From: Flammula alnicola
Lineage: Eukaryota; Basidiomycota; Agaricomycetes; Agaricales; Strophariaceae
Direction: 5' to 3'
Length of the DNA stretch: 64,000 bases
Assembly: GCA_015499995.1 (NCBI GenBank)
Contig: JADNRV010000019.1
Location: 248,001 to 312,000, forward strand
Shown: in pieces, positions 11,330 to 22,879 of the stretch
How the letters are laid out: every line of letters begins with the position of its first letter
Position numbering within the stretch: the stretch's first letter is position 1
The notes under the pieces: generated by a model
Seen by the model: the letters and a program-made list of their open reading frames with translations, nothing else
The model's database searches: none
Told to the model about the DNA's origin: nothing
Made by a program: the position numbers and the translations under genes

Positions 11330-11734
11330 TTATATGTTTCATCTGCAGAGTCATGATTTAAGCTATTTCACAACTTTCAAATCATTAATGTAGCCAATCT
11401 CAATTCAACTTCTAACTGTTCTCGTCTTTTACCCACTCGCATTTGACTCTTGTTCACCCCCTTGAATGCTGATTTGTTTGTCTCAGCTGTTTAATTCTGC
11501 TCTCATACGCCCCTCCCTCAACCTCACTCTAAACAATGGTTGGTCAGCAGTCCAGGATGTCGAATACCGTTATTAAATTATTTTTAGTGCATTGCCATTT
11601 CTCTACGTCTCCAACACCCCCATGATACCAATCGCCTGACTCGGAGCCGAACCCTGTTCTCGGCTCGTTATCGTTGACATAAAAAAGGAAAGCCGTGGTC
11701 TTCTATCTATATTAATAAACACAGAACCTCAGGC
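11330..11734. other. Intergenic between convergent genes
   Basis: 3' flanks of the HNH gene and the TatD-type gene. T-rich; no gene seen. Confidence 0.4.
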
Positions 11735-13251
11735 TTACACCCCATACATCTTTCGCGCATTCTCTCTCGCCACCCTCATCACCTCGTCCGTGGTCCAAGT
11801 TCCATCCGTCTGCACAGATCCGACCCCGCCATTCGCCACATTCGCAACGAACTGGCAGTCCACGGCACCATCGCGCTGTGGCAGACGGGCAGCTTCTTGC
11901 CTCGGATCGCTGGAAGGTCGTCGTAGAGGTTAGCTGGGACCATGAACGGAGCATCGGTCTCTAGCAGGATACGCAAGGGTGATGGGTGGATGTGGATGTG
12001 TGGTGGTGGGTTGGATTCCGAAGTCGAGGGGGAAGGATCTGAGGGTGTGGTCATTGTACGAACGACGAGAGAGGTGTCCGTATTTGTCGCGTATGTAATC
12101 ACGCCTGTAGCACCAACATTAGGGTGAAATGCGAAGGAAATGAGGAAATAACGCACCTGTGATTCCGATATAAAGATTGGGGAAATGCTCAAGCAGACGA
12201 CGAGCGAACTCAGGCGAGTCCGTAAAGCAATGTATGTGAATCTACAGATAGACGGAGGTCGCCCATGAGTAAGGACCAGAAAAGACCGAAATGAAGAAGA
12301 CGCGCACCGGATGATCCTTCGGGACCTCCGCTTTCAGTATTCGCTCCGTATCATCGTCAGCCTCGCGAGTGTGGATAGTGAGGGGCTTCTTGAGCCGTAC
12401 AGCTTGCTTTAGCTGGCGTGCAAATACTGCTTGCTGGATGTCGCGTGGGGAGTTGTCGTAGTGGTAATCGAGTCCCATTTCGCCCCATCCTACACACCGC
12501 GGGTGGGCCATGGCTTCTAAGCTGTTGGGAGGATGAAATATTAGGATCGGAAAAGGAGGATAGGTAGAAGGGACTTGAAACGAACATGTCTTTCTCAACG
12601 TCGTCGGTATACGACTTCGCGTCGTGCCTATTGCCTCATCAGCAATTTATTCGGGAACTTGTGGCCTGTAGAGGTTCAGACTCACGGATGGACGCCTGAA
12701 TAACGTGTATCGTGATCAGCACCTTATCTGAAGGCCTATCTGAAGGCACGAAACATACCCATAACGAACCAATATTCCATTCCACCCCACTTCTCCTTCT
12801 CCATCGCCGCATCCGCAAACTCCTTCCATATCTTGTGGACCGGGGCATCACACCACACATCCACGATAGCTTCCACGTTTCTCCCCTCATACATCGTCTT
12901 CACGAAATCATAAACATCGACGTGCTTTCCCTCTTTGTAGCGCCCGCGGTAAAAATCGAATGTCGACGCGACATGCGTGTGCGTGTCCACAATTGGTAGT
13001 GTAGAAGGGGGCGTTGGAAGGAGGAGGTTCTCTTCGCCTGGTGTGGAGGATTTCTTCTTGGCCATTTGTCGTTTAGATTTGGTAGTATTGAGCTTTTGAG
13101 CTTGGGAGTATGTCCGACTGTGGCTTGTCGATGAGGTGTGTTGTAAGGGTCCAAGAACGGAGATGTATCGCAGTCTAGGTATAGGGAATACTTTAACTCT
13201 AGGGAAAGGGGTTATAAACGCTGGTCTTCTGATGAATAAGGACAGAAGCAT
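11735..13251 (-). CDS. TatD-family metal-dependent hydrolase, Scn1 (Cut9-interacting) type
   Basis: Metal-dependent phosphohydrolase of the TatD superfamily. Motifs in order: VDTHTHV (first metal HxH), the segment VEAIVDVW, GVHPHDA formed across two introns, GWGEMGLDYHY, LTIHTREADDDTE, IHIHCFTD and LETDAPFMVP. Exons: 13251-12760, a 10-nt exon 12695-12686, 12627-12586, 12521-12308, 12241-12157 and 12104-11735. The first ~67 residues are basic and Arg/Ser-rich, consistent with a mitochondrial targeting sequence; MAKKKSS is an alternative start. The sequence resembles fission-yeast Scn1 more than bacterial TatD. Near 11850 one base appears to be missing (MVPWTA to QFVANVANGG, a C run); beyond it the frame is open to the stop at 11735. 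Confidence 0.9.
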
Positions 13252-13477
13252 TCAGTGCCAGTGGGTATTGAGCACGGTGATTCAGAACGACTCGCACAGT
13301 CACCATGAGTCAAACACGGGACCGCGGAAAATTACCGGTGATCTTATCTTATCTCTCTAATAATATAACATATGATTGACCGATTGAGTGATCCGTCGAT
13401 CTCAGAACATTCGCAGCCTACAACCATTGCAGTATTTTCATAACTTACGGAAGATATTCGTCGCCATCTCCATGACC

Positions 13478-14796
13478 CTATGACCAGTCCTCGAGTTCGT
13501 TTTCTGAATGCCATCATTAGCTCAACTCATACGAGAGCGACAACAGGGATTTACCATGCTGAAGGCCAGACATAGACGTCCGCATACCCTCTTCAGAGCT
13601 CATAAACTCCAGGCGACCCCAGGCTACCTCCTTGAATGGTATTAATCGCTGGTCTGGCCATGGGGCACCATCCTCCGTCGTCCAACGTTGGTAGTAATCT
13701 TCTCCTTTTATGCGCTTGGAAGCAACGTCCACTCTTCGGAGATGTTGGCAACATGCAAAGAAAGCAGAAATGTGTTTCTGGGTAAAGTAATATGTAGTCT
13801 GATGGCTCCCTGTCGGCCTGAATGAGAAAACAAGACTCTTTATATTTGGTGGTAATAATGGGTGAAATGATGCAATTGTCTGCTGATTGTAAATGAATTC
13901 AGCATGGCTCGTATATTAGGTGTTGTAATAGTGACTTGCCGTGTCAGGATACTCGAAAAGTTCCAAGAATTCCAGAGAATGTAAGTTGTTGATGACCAGC
14001 TTGTAATCGGCCAACTCGAAGTAGTTTTGGATTGATAAAGAACGTAATTGGTTAAGCTCTGATGATATTTCCTCGATCTTGAGTGGCGAGTCAAGACCAA
14101 GCCCCATGATCGACATCCAATGCAGTCTCGTAATATTCCGACCTGGGAGAACACCATATATTGCGCTTTGGTTTCCTCGTAGGATCTTGAGGTTTGGACA
14201 CGCAAGTGGCGACAACAAGCCTCGACGCATTTTGCGGAGCCATTTCAACTCTCGCAACGAATGTTGCATCTCTAGCCAATTTATGAACGGATATTCGTCT
14301 ACATGCCCATCTTGCTCAACCCAACACATCGTGTCGAGCTGGAAGGTGCACTCCTGGAACGGAATCGCGCCTGCATCTTGGCCTTTAATGAAGAGCGCAA
14401 GGTCTTTGAGGTTGACCATAATTGGAAGGGCGTCTCTGATTAGGTCTAGGAGAACCTTTTCGCGTTGAATCGCATTATTGCGGACAGCGTAGATCTGAAC
14501 AAGAGCTGCAAGTCGAGGGTTGCCAACAAGTGCGGCGAGGAACTGAATCTGGCGGTCTGCATTTTGTTCTGTGAATGATCGGTAAAGAATGACCTCCGCT
14601 TCCGAGCGCAGAAGGGAGCAGGACAGCGACAAAGATCGAAGCGTTTGCCAATCCTCGATGTGTTCGAGAATCGGACGGATCAGTTCAGGTGGAAGAAGTG
14701 ACGCCGGTGCATGATGGCCATGGGCCTGAATTTAGGATGGATTGTAAGACACTTGTAGTGAAGACACAGAGAGTGGGGGCATACATCGATTTCCAT
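13478..14796 (-). CDS. F-box-like protein, paralogue A of an inverted duplicate pair
   Basis: Exons 14796-14785 (only 12 nt, Met-Glu-Ile-Asp), 14725-13940, 13882-13555 and 13503-13478 splice perfectly in frame to 383 aa. The N-terminus LLPPELIRPILEHIEDWQT is F-box-like. The middle carries NPRLAALVQIY, then CTFQLDTMCWVE, then short leucine-rich stretches. The intron at 13883-13939 begins GC, not GT (ACG|GCAAGT), and the same site is used in paralogue B. Paralogue B (28088-29408, plus strand) is highly similar in both coding and flanking DNA. A third, diverged paralogue lies at 36462-37692. Likely an SCF substrate adaptor; the target is unknown. Confidence 0.85.
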
Positions 14797-15115
14797 GTCA
14801 TACGTATATATGTTTGCCAACTTGAGTTATCGGAAGTGCAGTGGGAAGAAGCAAGGAAGAAGTCCGACCAGTGACCAAGTCCTGACAGGAGACGCTCAGC
14901 GCAACGTGACTCGGAATCAATCGACAGCAGTTTCGGCAAATGTGCCGTTTGACTCCGACGGCCATGATCCGGCTTTCTTCGGCGATGTCGGCAAGTCATG
15001 TTGGTACCGGTGGTGTTGGTTTTTACTTTCCTCTCCTGAGTACTCGAACCCTGGCCTTCTCCTGATTTTTGGGATATCTATGGTTGGACAGTGTCTTGCT
15101 ATTGTCTAATTGTCT

Positions 15116-15412
15116 TCAAATGGAAGCTCCGTGATTATTGATAGCGGGCTCGTGGAGATATGTCCTTTTATGTCGTTTATGGTATCGTGCTCTTTGTAAT
15201 TTTGATTCTTTCTGCCTTTCGCCAGCACACAACCTGAGAAGATTTTCTATGCTTTCTAATTTGGTCCCCCCGACCTTCAAACATGGGAAAATAATATTTT
15301 TGCACATGTAGCATTTTGCCAGCTCAAGGGCATACCTGAACGCCCTAACTAAGTGTGGGTTCACCAATAGGTGTCTAAGCAGTGTATTTCCGATAATTGA
15401 CGACGTACTCAT
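15116..15412 (-). CDS. Hypothetical 98-aa ORF inside the duplicated segment
   Basis: ATG at 15412, open to TGA at 15116. Central residues LVRAFRYALELAKCY and LESIENLLRLCAGERQKES suggest a helical, basic protein; no family recognised. In the other duplication arm (about 27490-27790) the same reading frame is broken by an insertion of about 15 bp and stops, so it may be a relic of a neighbouring gene copied along with the F-box-like gene rather than a functional gene. Confidence 0.35.
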   Translation of the reverse strand: MSTSSIIGNTLLRHLLVNPHLVRAFRYALELAKCYMCKNIIFPCLKVGGTKLESIENLLRLCAGERQKESKLQRARYHKRHKRTYLHEPAINNHGASI

Positions 15413-15440
15413 AGCCTTCTATGTATATACATGAACACAT

Positions 15441-16375
15441 ACCTCGCCGTTTCTGTATAAATAACATAGAAGGAGATCGTAAGTCCCCATTAATCATTGA
15501 GGCCTTCGGTTTGGCCGCACCTAACTAAAGCACCATTTAATTAAAGCACCTCTGGCAGATTATTTTCGGTCCTTGAGGGAGTCGGGAGGATATTTCCGCA
15601 CTTGAAGTACGTTTGCGTTTACGTTTAGTGACACCAGGTTTTAGACGATTGGACGAAAACTAGACAGAAAGTGTTGCCCTTTCCCCTGAGGAGCGGTACC
15701 TAGTACATTTGAAGAATCCAGTCACCATGGAGATGTTCCATCGTAAATGGAACTACATGTTCATTTACATAGGCGTAGCGTACTCTCGGAGATGGCTCAG
15801 CTTGACCTGCCGGGTAACGAAGTGGTGAGAAATTTTCTAGCGTTGCAAGTCCTGGGCATCATAAACCGACCTAAAACCTGTCGCCACAGGGCCAAGGTCC
15901 TGTAATTTACTCCTTATAAGATATTAGTAGGCAACTCGTTTCCCGGGAGGTCACGAGAGGGGATTAAGGCATTGTAGTGGAAGTCAATACAAGTATGAGC
16001 CGTTTTGGAAATGGATTCATTACTGAGATGTAAGATATCCTGTCAACGCAAACTTTCGTTGAGATGACCTCCCGATGCATTGAATAAGTATTGCACATGC
16101 CCCGACGTTTGAGCACCCACTTTTGGGACAGCGAACGCAACTGGTTAAGATTCGGTGCAAAGTCTCAATTATTCTCCCCCGTACGGTAACGCATACAACG
16201 AAGCTTTGTGGCATTTCGTCTGTGAGAAGGACATTTACTGCAGGTTGGTTTTGGTTCGTTTCCTGGTAGATTTTTGACAAATAAGTACCGAGAGATCCCT
16301 TCGGCGGAATCATTTCGACTCTCTAAATGAGTGTTGCGCATGTAGCCGCTTCGCAAACAGGCAATCATCTATTCA
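15441..16375. other. Gene-poor spacer
   Basis: Nearly 1 kb. Two overlapping minus-strand ORFs at 16020-16368 have no recognisable features. Nothing supported. Confidence 0.4.
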
Positions 16376-16379
16376 ATCC

Positions 16380-16500
16380 ACCTGATTGCGCCGAGCTGGG
16401 GGGTACACTCCTGGACCAGAATTACCCCCCAATGTTGCCCCTCAATGAAGACCTGTCAATTCTCGATGTGTTCGAGAATCGGACGAATCTCCACACACGC
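16380..16500 (-). pseudogene. Rearranged fragment of an F-box-like gene
   Basis: Two short pieces match the minus strand of paralogue A: about 16400-16450 resembles 14340-14400, and about 16455-16490 resembles 14650-14690 (a shared stretch reads TCGATGTGTTCGAGAATCGG). The pieces that lie ~300 bp apart in the intact gene are here adjacent, so internal sequence has been lost. Confidence 0.6.
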
Positions 16501-16579
16501 CAACGTCATCTAGATCATGCGTATACAGCATCGCGAGCTTGCAATACACCTTGGGCTAGGCAACAACAGCACATCGTCC

Positions 16580-16760
16580 TTTCGAAGAGGCCGGGCGCCC
16601 GTGCCATGCACGTCGGGCATATGAACAAAGAGATCATGGACAGGGTGGAGCAGTGGCAGCGCCGTGCAGTTGGCGTCGTAGGCAAGGCTAGGCAAGGTGG
16701 TTCTGCATTGAGCCGCTGGGGAGGCACAGCCACAGACAATCTAATCTAATCTTGACTCTT
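16580..16760 (-). mobile_element. Short dispersed repeat, copy 4 (diverged)
   Basis: On the minus strand it reads GATTAGATTAGATT, then GGCTGTGC, then GAACCACCTTGCC, then a GACGCCAACTGCACGGCGC-like segment, in the same order as copy 1 (265-478). More diverged than copies 1-3; the TGTAGTGAGG end is not clear. Confidence 0.5.
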
Positions 16761-16889
16761 GGTGCGGCAGATGCGCGTTTGACTTCAAAGCGCAGAACTA
16801 CGTAGATCCTGCAGAGAGCACACAGCCTCGGACTACCCAGAAGACATTAATCATAATGACAACAATAATATGGTAATGGAAGTTCAAGC

Positions 16890-18275
16890 TCAAGCATTGC
16901 ATGTCGCCGACCCCATTGTGACCACGTCATATGGACCTATGCAATTATTTTAGTTCAAAGTGCCGGGTATCCATGAAAATATGTCCACATACCATCATGG
17001 TCGCTGATCTTTCCTTCGAAGACATTCGCGACATCACCTGTGGTACACCTTTTGTCGGTATTATCGTCACCAGAGCAGGCAATCCAAGAATTGTCATCTT
17101 GAATGTGCTTCTCTCCCTGAGGGTGTTCAAAGCCAAGGAAGCGACCGGGAAGAGTGGGTACGAGATCCTCCCTAGAAGGATGATCAGTAGTCGTGAGGTT
17201 ATATGAGTATTTCATAGCCCTACTTGTTGTTAACATGGTCAAGGTCCACATTGCTGTCAATGAACGATGCGAATGCCGGGTTTCCCACCTGTTACGTGCA
17301 ATGCAGAGCTTTAGTCAACTCAAACTGAGGAGAGAAGAAAGCCAATTCTTCCTACCCTGGGCAGGCCATAACCAATCGTTTTGAACGTAACGCCCTTTAC
17401 AAATAGTGGCAGGTAAACACTCTCAAGAAGAGACAATGCGGCACCTAATTTGATGTACGAGGAGGTTAGCAAATACCACGTCACAGCGATTCTGGCTTCG
17501 ATATTTACCCAACGAGTGGCCAACGAGAGTTACCTTCTTGAGGCCGCTTTTCTGTATGGCGGTTTGAACTGCAGAGAGTACCGAAGTGGCGGTTCTATAC
17601 GAGGAGCATTTGGTTAGAGCTGCTTTTTAGAACTATAACGAATACATAGTTACTTGGCGTGCTCATCGGCAAATCCACTGTGCACTTGAATCGATGAAGA
17701 TATTCCAGGAAACAAGGTAGAATTCAAGTTCGTGAGGAAGAAATCGCCATCGGTTACCAGAGGTACTCTATGAAAACAATATCAATTGAGTAACGAATCA
17801 TAAGAGTACTAGAAGAAACCTTACATTTTGGTTGGATCGGTCCCTTGATGCCCAACAATAACGGTCTGAGGAAAAAGTGAGGGGATAGTCCACTAAACGA
17901 GCAGAATTTTACTTACCTGGAGGGTCGGATCGATCCCAACGTACCAGAACTGAACGTCTACGCCATCTCCTCCTGCAGCAATAGGCTGGAATGTCGGATT
18001 CGCATCACAGTTTACTGGTCGTCCAGGTCAGTCGTCTGCAATTACATAACCGGAATGAGAGGCTAGGTACCTCCACAGCTCGAAGCTAGAATCTGAGATG
18101 GTTGGCAGTACGCAGCGGCGGCGTAAAAGCTGAATGGTTTGAATGCAGCTATGTCTGCAGCAGAGAGCGTGGTGAATGACGATGTTTGCCGACGCAGCGG
18201 CCTAGCTTGACCCTGAAGCGCTAGTAGTGCCGATCCGAGGAGAGCCGAGGAGAAAAATGATGTAAGGCGGGCCAT
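16890..18275 (-). CDS. Secreted class-3 lipase (triacylglycerol lipase / feruloyl-esterase type)
   Basis: Nine exons splice exactly in frame to 307 aa: 18275-18071, 18014-17917, 17865-17825, 17767-17654, 17594-17509, 17444-17356, 17288-17224, 17171-16993 and 16936-16890. An N-terminal signal peptide (SSALLGSALLALQGQA) is followed by a dibasic site. The body carries WYVGIDPTLQTVIVGHQGT, then FADEHAK, the nucleophile elbow VTLVGHSLGA split by an intron, YGLPRVGNPAFA, NNKEDLVPTLPGRFLGF with the likely catalytic Asp, and a C-terminal HDGPYD with the likely catalytic His. All are marks of the lipase_3 alpha/beta-hydrolase family. It is expected to be extracellular and to hydrolyse acylglycerols or related esters. 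No frame breaks. Confidence 0.93.
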
Positions 18276-20331
18276 CTTGAAGGTTAAATTTGGGCTAAAG
18301 GACAGATACAAACGTCTCCTGGACAAAGAGAAAGTGAATGTAGGCTAGCCTACGAAAGAAGAAGGGACAAAAGGGAAGGAAAACGAAGGAAAATGAAAGA
18401 GAGAAAAGTCCAACGAGTCGGAAGGGGAATTGATCAATCATCTGTCCGCAACCGCCTTTTAGATACTTCGCAATGTTGGAAAGATGGTTGCTCTGAATGA
18501 ATAGACGGCTGATGTGTCGACAAACCCACAAAAAAACTGATCTACTTATATACTTAGACCAGCAGCAACGGTATTCTGATTGGCTGCCAACCATCACGAA
18601 ACGAGAATTGATCATGAGAAAAAATCGCATATGCCAAATTTAGAACCCCACGAAAATCACTCACTTGAAATAACGACGCAAGAGGCAGATTGATCACAAA
18701 TCGTTGTCCTGAGACATTTCCAGTTTCTCAAAATATAATGCATAAACTGCCATATTCACGAAAATGGTGACAAGTGTGCCATCTGACCGTTGACGATGCC
18801 CAGCGCCGGCAGTCAAGCTTCCACCACTTACAGATGCATACCCACGCCCATGCAATCGTCGGGACACCATCCATAGCAAGTTCAATCAAATCCCGTCACA
18901 GTTGGACTCGGTAGCCGTATACGCGCCGTAGCCGAGTTTTGCGTTGGACTCGGAGTTGGTTATTATTGTGCCATGCTCGGCGTTTGAGGTCGGACATTAT
19001 GAGATGGACGCAAAGAGAGTTTACGGTGCTTTTCAAGGCGTTAGGAAAAGGATTTAATAGTCATCATCGCGCGCGGACAGCTGTCATAGTATGATGACCA
19101 TTCAATGAGCATTGACGACTTTCTTCATATCACAATAAAGCAGCTAACCATCTTGATTTGTCCATATGTCAAGCAGCTCCCCCTTCTTGCTCATCTAAAT
19201 TCCGCCATCGACGTCTATCACTGCCGTGCCCGACATGCTTACGATGCCAAAATGAAGGTAGTCCAATTTCCGGATCCTTGATCCTTGAGCTGGCAAATCG
19301 CGCGGATGTCTAGAGAGGCGGATGGAATAAAGAATCAGGACTTCGAAAAGTCTCCAACAACATAGATTGTGCAGCGCTCTACATCGGAAAATTAGGGGAC
19401 ATCTAGAAAAAGACGTCTCAGTCGACTGCCACAGAGAGCGCCAATAGTACCTTACTGCCAGTGTGGGGCTTTCGACCCCTGCCATTCATCGAGACGGACA
19501 TCGGCGGCTTCGACGGCAAGCCTACGCACAACTGCGTGAGGTCGGTTACTGGTTCTCTGGTCAATAAAGGACGAGAGATCAGGAGCTGTTAACGGCAGAG
19601 CTGAGGATATGAATCGTGGTACAGAATCGGATGAGAGTCTTAGAAAGTCAAATAAATAGCAGTACTTATGAATTCACTCAAGACATACAGGTCAATAGAT
19701 GGCGTCGATTAGTTCAGGCGCCCCAGCGTTTATATCTAAGATCCATGCAGGATATACATCGTGCATCGAGCATGATAGAGTGGCACAGCAAAAAGCGAAA
19801 TAAGTCTTTTTAGTTGAACTGGGAGGCCAGCGGCCGTGAAGCTGTTCCTGTGCGATGTAATGTTGCCTCTCCTCGAGATCTGAAGCGAGAAGGCGTCAGC
19901 TTGGAAGTAATAGGACAAGTAACGAAACAAATAACTCACCATGATCTCGCGTGGAGGCACTGACGCGATTGGAGACAGTAAATACAAGGCGATGATGGGT
20001 ACCCTTCAAGGAGGGCAACTGTGAAACCGAAACATTGAAGAAAGACGAAAGAGGTCAGAGTGTCGGAAGATGTCGTTGATAGAGTTTTGAGTTGTATCAG
20101 GGTAATTCCAATTTCGTTCCTCCACAAACATGGCAATTTGTTGCTTCATCATTTTCTTAGATTTAAAGTACTGCAAATATAATTATGAGCAATGAAATGA
20201 TATGTGGCGAAATTTTTGAGAACTTTGGCTACGGTGGGGTTACACTACACTGAGCTGAGACGTTGGCAGTGAAATTGAGTGGCATGGCCCCCATAGGCGC
20301 TGTTTGATGGGGTGCGGTCAGGGCTCGTCGC
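18276..20331. other. 2-kb region without a supported gene
   Basis: 5' flank of the lipase gene followed by AT-rich sequence. Short ORFs such as 19195-19485 (minus) have no recognisable signature. No tRNA or repeat seen. Confidence 0.4.
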
Positions 20332-21009
20332 TCATGCGCTCGTGTGATGGCACTGGCACGCTCCAAACCATCGTCCAGAACCTGGAGAAAGTAGTGAGGA
20401 GGCAGTTAATTGAGAATTGAAGGAAACATACGGTTTTTCTGAGCGGTTTGCAGTTTTGGTTGGTTCAGCAAATTGCGCGCAATGGTCCGGTGGCTCAGGG
20501 TCGTGGCCGTGTGGAAGTGAGCATGGTCCCCAATCGTTTCAAGGTGGTGGTCGATAGTGTCAAGGCGGTCCACCATAGCACCCAGGCGATTATCGATAGC
20601 GCTCATGTGATTAATGATAGTGTCTAAGCGCTGCAAGATGGCGGCTATCCCTTCCATCAAGCCGGGGGCATACCCTAAGGACCCATGTGAGCGATGGCCC
20701 GACACAAGAGAGAACGGAAGAGGACGTACGTTCTCCTTCGACGGCCCTGAATCTGAATCCAAGCTCCGCGCTCTGTACCATGTCATCCGTCACCGCAGGA
20801 TTAACCGGTGATTCTGTACTAGATCCGTCAGCGTATCGGATTGAGGTGGTTTTCGTGGATGACTTACTAGGTGTGGTAAGGTTTGCGGGGTCTATCGAGG
20901 TGTCAGCCACGATCACGCGATTGATATCTAAATTGCCGAGGGCAGGTGAGGTGGGGATGGCTTGGAAGACGCTCGGAGGAGCAGCATCCATGGTGGCAGG
21001 AGTTTGCAT
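20332..21009 (-). CDS. Hypothetical coiled-coil protein
   Basis: Unrecognised. Exons 21009-20730, 20674-20432 and 20381-20332 give about 190 aa with clean GT-AG introns of 55 and 50 nt. The N-terminal ~90 residues are Ser/Thr/Pro-rich (TSPALGNLDINRVIV region). The second exon has heptad spacing: 'ILQRLDTIINHMSAIDNRLG' and 'VDRLDTIDHHLETIGD'. The Met at 20991 has a strong GCCACCATGG context and could be the true start. The C-terminus is uncertain, because another frame of the last exon (LDDGLERASAITRAHERRAL) also looks coding. Confidence 0.5.
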
Positions 21010-21019
21010 GTTTGAACAT

Positions 21020-22499
21020 TGAAATTTTGAAACATTTAAGCTTTTCAAGTTCCAACAAGTTGTTTCAAATCGTTGATTCAGCTCGCGGTATCACGTGGAC
21101 AATGGTAGCAGGAGGTGTGTTCATCCGTTCATTACTTTACTTCTCCGTTTGCAATCTTGCAAAATATGTGGGTACGAATATTCTGGACTGAGGATTTACA
21201 GTCGGCCCAACTTGCAGACTTCAGATTCCTTATAGAGCAGGCCTACGAGGTGCGTAATGAAACTATGATATGTTTCGTGTTTTACTGACCTCTATGACGT
21301 AGGTCCAACGAAGAGAGGAACACCAGAATCCAGAACTCTGCCCGCGCCACCACCTCCCTCAGCCTGGCAGACTGTCGTCGTCCAGCAACCAATCTCATCC
21401 GCAATACCGTCGTTGATGCATGTTGTTCCACATGGTTGCGCTGCCGACGTCCAGATACCCAGCGATGAAGCCCGCATACTCTCTCCCTTTTTCCGGCGTG
21501 ATAGTCATCTCGCTCTCGGGAGTCCTAAGTCTCGCAGACAACAAGGAGGAGATCCTCCAACGTCGAGCTAAACGAATCGAAATAGTAAGTAAAGGGACTA
21601 AAGTCACAAGTGAGCAAAAATGGCAAACGTACCTTGGAGCTGAACTAGGAGCCGAGCAAGTTAAACCGCCTTTCCAACCTCATTCCTAATCTCCCACCTC
21701 TGAACAAACTCCATTATCTGCGCAGCGTCCTCCGCCTTCTGAATCGTCCTATCTTCATCCTCCTGTTTGTCTTCCAGATTCCGACAATGTCGATAGGCGC
21801 TTGCATTGTATTGGTAGCGATATTGACGGAAGCAAGCTCCTTTTGTTTGGTGGTATGGGCCTGATAACGAGCGACAAACAGCTGCAGCAGGTCTTGAAAT
21901 GGCTCGTCGTGAGGCTGTGGGTGCTGCGGTTGAGCGCTAAATAGAATGGCGTAAGCAAAGTAGATCAAGAAAGAACCCCAAGCACGATGACTTACTTCTG
22001 CAAGCGCGGCACAGGCGAAAAATGGGCGTCTGTCACTAGCGACTTATGAAGCGGGTCGGCCCTGCGTGCGAGGGGTGACGTCTGAGATCGAGAACGTCGC
22101 CGCCTTCAATGTTCTTCTACGAGGGTTGGGGCAGTCCGGGTCGAGCTGCCTTGGCTGCGGTCGAAGGTTGGTTCTGAGATTGACCCTTCAGCCCCTTCGC
22201 ACTGGAGATGAAATTCGAGGAGGCAGACGGTAAGAAAATTCTGAATTAGGCATAGATAAACAATGCCACGTACCCACGAGAGGATTTGGAAGGCTTGGTA
22301 GAGTGTAGCCTAATATCGGAAAATTACTCTTTATATATCACGACCAAGCGACGATGGCCCATAACCATGCAAGACGAAAGCGGTATCTTGCACACTATGG
22401 ACCAGCACATCTGCGGGTCAGTTATGGGGTCATAAGCGGTCCCTGGGTGGTGGCGGGCCTTCGCACGGCCGAACGAGAGGAGGATTTGAGAATGCTGCC
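21020..22499. other. Region of short fragments, no firm gene
   Basis: Minus-strand ORFs at 21292-21477 (Cys-containing, CGTTCINDG), 21395-21607 (PEKGREYAGFIAGYLDVG) and 21714-21968 (LLQLFVARYQAHTTKQKELA) look better than random and may be exons of a broken gene, but I could not join them. Confidence 0.35.
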
Positions 22500-22781
22500 T
22501 CAAACCCTATTTCCTGCATGAAGGGAGGTTATACGTTGGTTGGTCGTTGCAGAGGCAGGGAAAGGCAATGGTTCGTGTAATGGAATGTCAGAGATGGGCG
22601 AGACAGCGGCCTCAAGCTCTGTTCTGCGCGAAAAAAAGGGAGAGGCGGTTAGCAGCATCTTACGGGATTGCTCTACCACGTACCTGCCTTCGTCATCTTC
22701 GTGGTCATTATCGGGCCCTATCAACGTCGTCGGGGTTCTCCCTGGCCGTTTGGATTGGGACGACGAGCCGACGTGGCTCAT
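22500..22781 (-). CDS. Small hypothetical protein
   Basis: ATG at 22781 (MSHVGSSSQSKRPGRTPTT). One 60-nt intron (22624-22683, GTACGT...GCAG) joins DNDHEDDEGR to TELEAAVSP, giving about 73 aa with stop at 22500. The composition is polar and disordered. It diverges from the HNH gene starting at 22880, so the two may share a promoter region of about 100 bp. Its 3' end could continue into the unresolved fragments at 21.3-22.0 kb. Confidence 0.4.
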   Translation of the reverse strand: MSHVGSSSQSKRPGRTPTTLIGPDNDHEDDEGRYVVEQSRKMLLTASPFFSRRTELEAAVSPISDIPLHEPLPFPASATTNQRITSLHAGNRV

Positions 22782-22879
22782 CGTTGTGATCGTGGGCGGA
22801 GTGGGAGGTTCGTTATGTCATCAATCTTATCTAATACATGTCACATCAGTTTTGAAGGATCTTCTTGACCACGACAAAC

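Larger units (their letters stand above)
13478..15440 (-). repeat. Inverted segmental duplication, arm A
   Basis: Reverse complement of about 27470-29408: similarity covers the F-box-like gene, its promoter and a further ~600 bp upstream that includes the 98-aa ORF below. The arms are separated by about 12 kb. Confidence 0.85.

Noticed and set aside
17320..17523. ORF starting inside the lipase
   Set aside because: It is an exon plus intron read-through of the lipase gene, not a separate gene.
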